Positions 63,601 through 64,000 of a DNA stretch of 64,000 bases are shown here, one piece after another. The stretch comes from Bacteroidota bacterium (GTDB lineage Bacteria > Bacteroidota > Bacteroidia > NS11-12g > UBA9320), in contig WGNA01000002.1 of assembly GCA_016124755.1 (NCBI GenBank), positions 62,001 through 126,000 of the forward strand, read 5' to 3'. The notes under the pieces are model-generated. The model ran no database searches and was not told the origin of the DNA. It worked only from the letters and a program-made list of their open reading frames with translations. A program made the position numbers and the translations under genes. Positions within the stretch are counted from its first letter, which is position 1; every line of letters starts with the position of its first letter.

Positions 63601-63724
63601 GCGATAAACCCTGATCAACAGAATAGCAAACAAAGGGTGCTTTAAAATACGAAGGAGTACTGCCGACAAGATGTGAACCTGTCAACAGAAATAACCAGAT
63701 CAGTGATTTTGTTTTGAACGACAT
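60683..63724 (-). CDS. Sensor histidine kinase with two-component regulator propeller
   Basis: About 1013 residues. A signal/anchor (about 5-22) precedes a seven-bladed Reg_prop propeller made of repeats such as GLSQSSVYSLFQDRRGFVWA and GLADNFIYGILADNSGDLWI (about 30-690), then the Y_Y_Y domain (about 700-770, PYDSNSLYFEITANEF to LMARAYNNDG), one membrane segment (about 785-808) and the kinase: H-box RISRDMHDDLGGELSRIALL (phospho-histidine in HDD, HisKA_3 type), N-box EMMNNALKHSEA, G-boxes TDDGKGL and GNGLRNMQKRL. No response regulator is adjacent in the window. Ligand is probably a surface glycan or its breakdown product, by family. Confidence 0.9.
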   Translation of the reverse strand: MSFKTKSLIWLFLLTGSHLVGSTPSYFKAPFVCYSVDQGLSQSSVYSLFQDRRGFVWAGTAQGLNRFDGYQFVQIRKNFSRFSSLQNFLSGPVHQNNNGDIYFSSRSGIIVFREKTGDVVSLVINGLSLEKSQCEIIGIDTASQILWFWNGYDEMVSYQLKNDSYTKFPVPENLKSKSLIKTRSALLDGNNIWFATPMGFAHFSTRTHQFRLFGENYFRLNKISFCNALLKSGNGNFWIATPNSVIEYNLKKGVIRTINVPARKGSDNWINVMVEDTSGKIWMGSYTDGLYRLDPANSKLEIYCRENNDFFISNGNQIRSLMIGKDQNLWIGTDGGGLMKLDLKPLRFYSYPRYRYPDQPLPGTFIKSFCERDDSTLFLGTYDKGLATFNLVNQAVDFTSWKNSEQNLAVGLKKDSDGFLWVGSLGEILVFNPKPLQLLRRFNLSSVAGSGKNVTVHDLIITPEQQLICATTNGIFYTNVKNGTASSFRQILPYENLYALYQANDGFIWTCCEYSDKVYRLKISRDQLVIADSLENMNMIRSFCQLENTVWMGSEEGLVRFDLKTRKLKTYTTENGLADNFIYGILADNSGDLWISTNSGLCRLNLATESFTNFNVSDGLQSNEFNTGAFLRRKDGSFLFGGVNGFNLFYPELINPNSNLPVPAISRWGIMDMLSPENQLSPAISSITLPYDSNSLYFEITANEFTNPHKNRYEYKLVGFDHDWVQSGGRRFFRYGNLPSGKYQLMARAYNNDGIAGPETQLMEIEILPPFWETTGFIFLMILAGVAVLGYPVWYLLTIRLRKRVALYKQQEAVQQERERISRDMHDDLGGELSRIALLSEIAKMNLKDESGLSKQLDKISGTAVELVENLSEIVWSLNPRNDSLNGLMEYIRNYGSAFFENSNICFQIDFVKPQSDIPVTSDVRRHIFLVVKEMMNNALKHSEARNFSVHAISYGNKLDMELTDDGKGLSGFSDSGNGLRNMQKRLKILGSELHIESESGKFTRFRFSVELK

Positions 63725-63801
63725 CGAAGTGGAATCTCCCGAATCCGGAGGTTCCGATATGCGAATTAGAAAAATAAACGCACATTCTGTTTGTGCATTC
63801 A

Positions 63802-63841
63802 ATAAAAAGAAAAGTTGCCGCATCAAACCGACACGGCAACT
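63802..63841 (-). terminator. Rho-independent terminator after the SPFH gene
   Basis: On the minus strand AGTTGCCG (63834-63841) pairs with CGGCAACT (63813-63820), followed by TTTCTTTTTATT. It lies between the SPFH gene and the kinase start. Confidence 0.75.
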
Positions 63842-63860
63842 CCAAGGTTAAAAAAGCAGC

Positions 63861-64000
63861 TTATTGTTCATTAATGATCATCGGGGTCTGACCATTAGTT
63901 ATAATAATTTTAGCGTTGGTTGAATTGGAAAGCTCCTTCAACATCTGAATCTGGTTGTACTGGAGCAATTTGGTTGTGAGAGATGAGTCAATGATGTTCT
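63861..64000 (-). CDS. SPFH/prohibitin-family protein, C-terminal end (truncated by window edge)
   Basis: Only the last 46 residues are in the window; the frame is open at the right edge and ends at TAA 63861-63863. The tail (TKLLQYNQIQMLKELSNSTN then AKIIITNGQTPMI) matches the C-terminus of Bacteroidota band-7/prohibitin proteins, which form membrane microdomains. Assignment rests on this short stretch. Confidence 0.6.
   Translation of the reverse strand, partial: NIIDSSLTTKLLQYNQIQMLKELSNSTNAKIIITNGQTPMIINEQ

Overview
The window reads as chromosomal DNA of a gliding-type Bacteroidota, most like the Flavobacteriia/Cryomorphaceae side of the phylum. The evidence is the gldA-gldF-gldG operon, secreted proteins with both known type IX secretion (T9SS) C-terminal sorting signals, phylum-typical families (DUF2795, DUF4834, DUF2723, DUF6132, the LTA4H-like M1 peptidase, a BON-SH3b protein), a tmRNA tag of the Bacteroidota G..NYA.AA type, and the -7 promoter word TAnnTTTG in front of at least 17 genes. 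Nothing looks like a prophage, plasmid or defence island. It is mostly core housekeeping DNA.

Layout. 0-10.6 kb: end of an M16 peptidase; carB with a coupled DUF4834 gene; two overlapping alpha/beta hydrolases; DUF2795; the DUF2723 glycosyltransferase-like membrane protein with rlmB. 10.6-18.8 kb: a 2OG-Fe(II) oxygenase, Dps, a secreted DUF4468-like protein, an M1 aminopeptidase lipoprotein, acyl-CoA dehydrogenase, LD-carboxypeptidase, and the rluB-xerD operon. 18.9-24.9 kb: a distinctly AT-rich block whose + strand is rich in C over G. It holds a T9SS type B protein, ybeY, mnmG, an Ig-like lipoprotein, two identical parS-type sites and a 433 bp gene-free AT-rich gap. Just after the gap, at pheS, the + strand becomes G-rich. 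I read this as a candidate chromosome origin/centromere region. 24.9-34.8 kb: pheS, tRNA-Pro(GGG), rdgB-ridA, a degenerate hydroxyacyl-CoA dehydrogenase, an acyltransferase and DNA repair methyltransferase, a T9SS-exported arylsulfotransferase-like protein, nnr, a TPR protein and the BON-SH3b protein.

34.8-52 kb is almost entirely on the + strand, the leading strand if the origin call is right, and richer in GC. It carries tyrS with a flavin-enzyme operon, a 976-residue T9SS client, gldAFG, mutL, two tandem rhomboids, an EEP nuclease-like protein, an O-methyltransferase, a cyclophilin lipoprotein and pgk. 52-64 kb: a PIG-L deacetylase and a low-molecular-weight phosphatase, DUF456, a saccharopine-dehydrogenase-like enzyme, ssrA (tmRNA) followed by three 101 bp tandem repeats, GIY-YIG and DUF6132 genes, OsmC, an MsbA-like ABC exporter, a large propeller-type sensor kinase, and the end of an SPFH/prohibitin gene.

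How it fits together: the T9SS clients and gldAFG are surface secretion and motility genes. ybeY, mnmG, rlmB, rluB, pheS, tyrS, tRNA-Pro and ssrA form a scattered translation set. xerD, parS and the gap are chromosome-maintenance elements. Many gene junctions overlap by 1-8 bases (TAATG, ATGA, GTGA), pointing to translational coupling inside short operons. Start sites were moved to internal ATGs where a signal peptide, family N-terminus or promoter made the longer frame unlikely.
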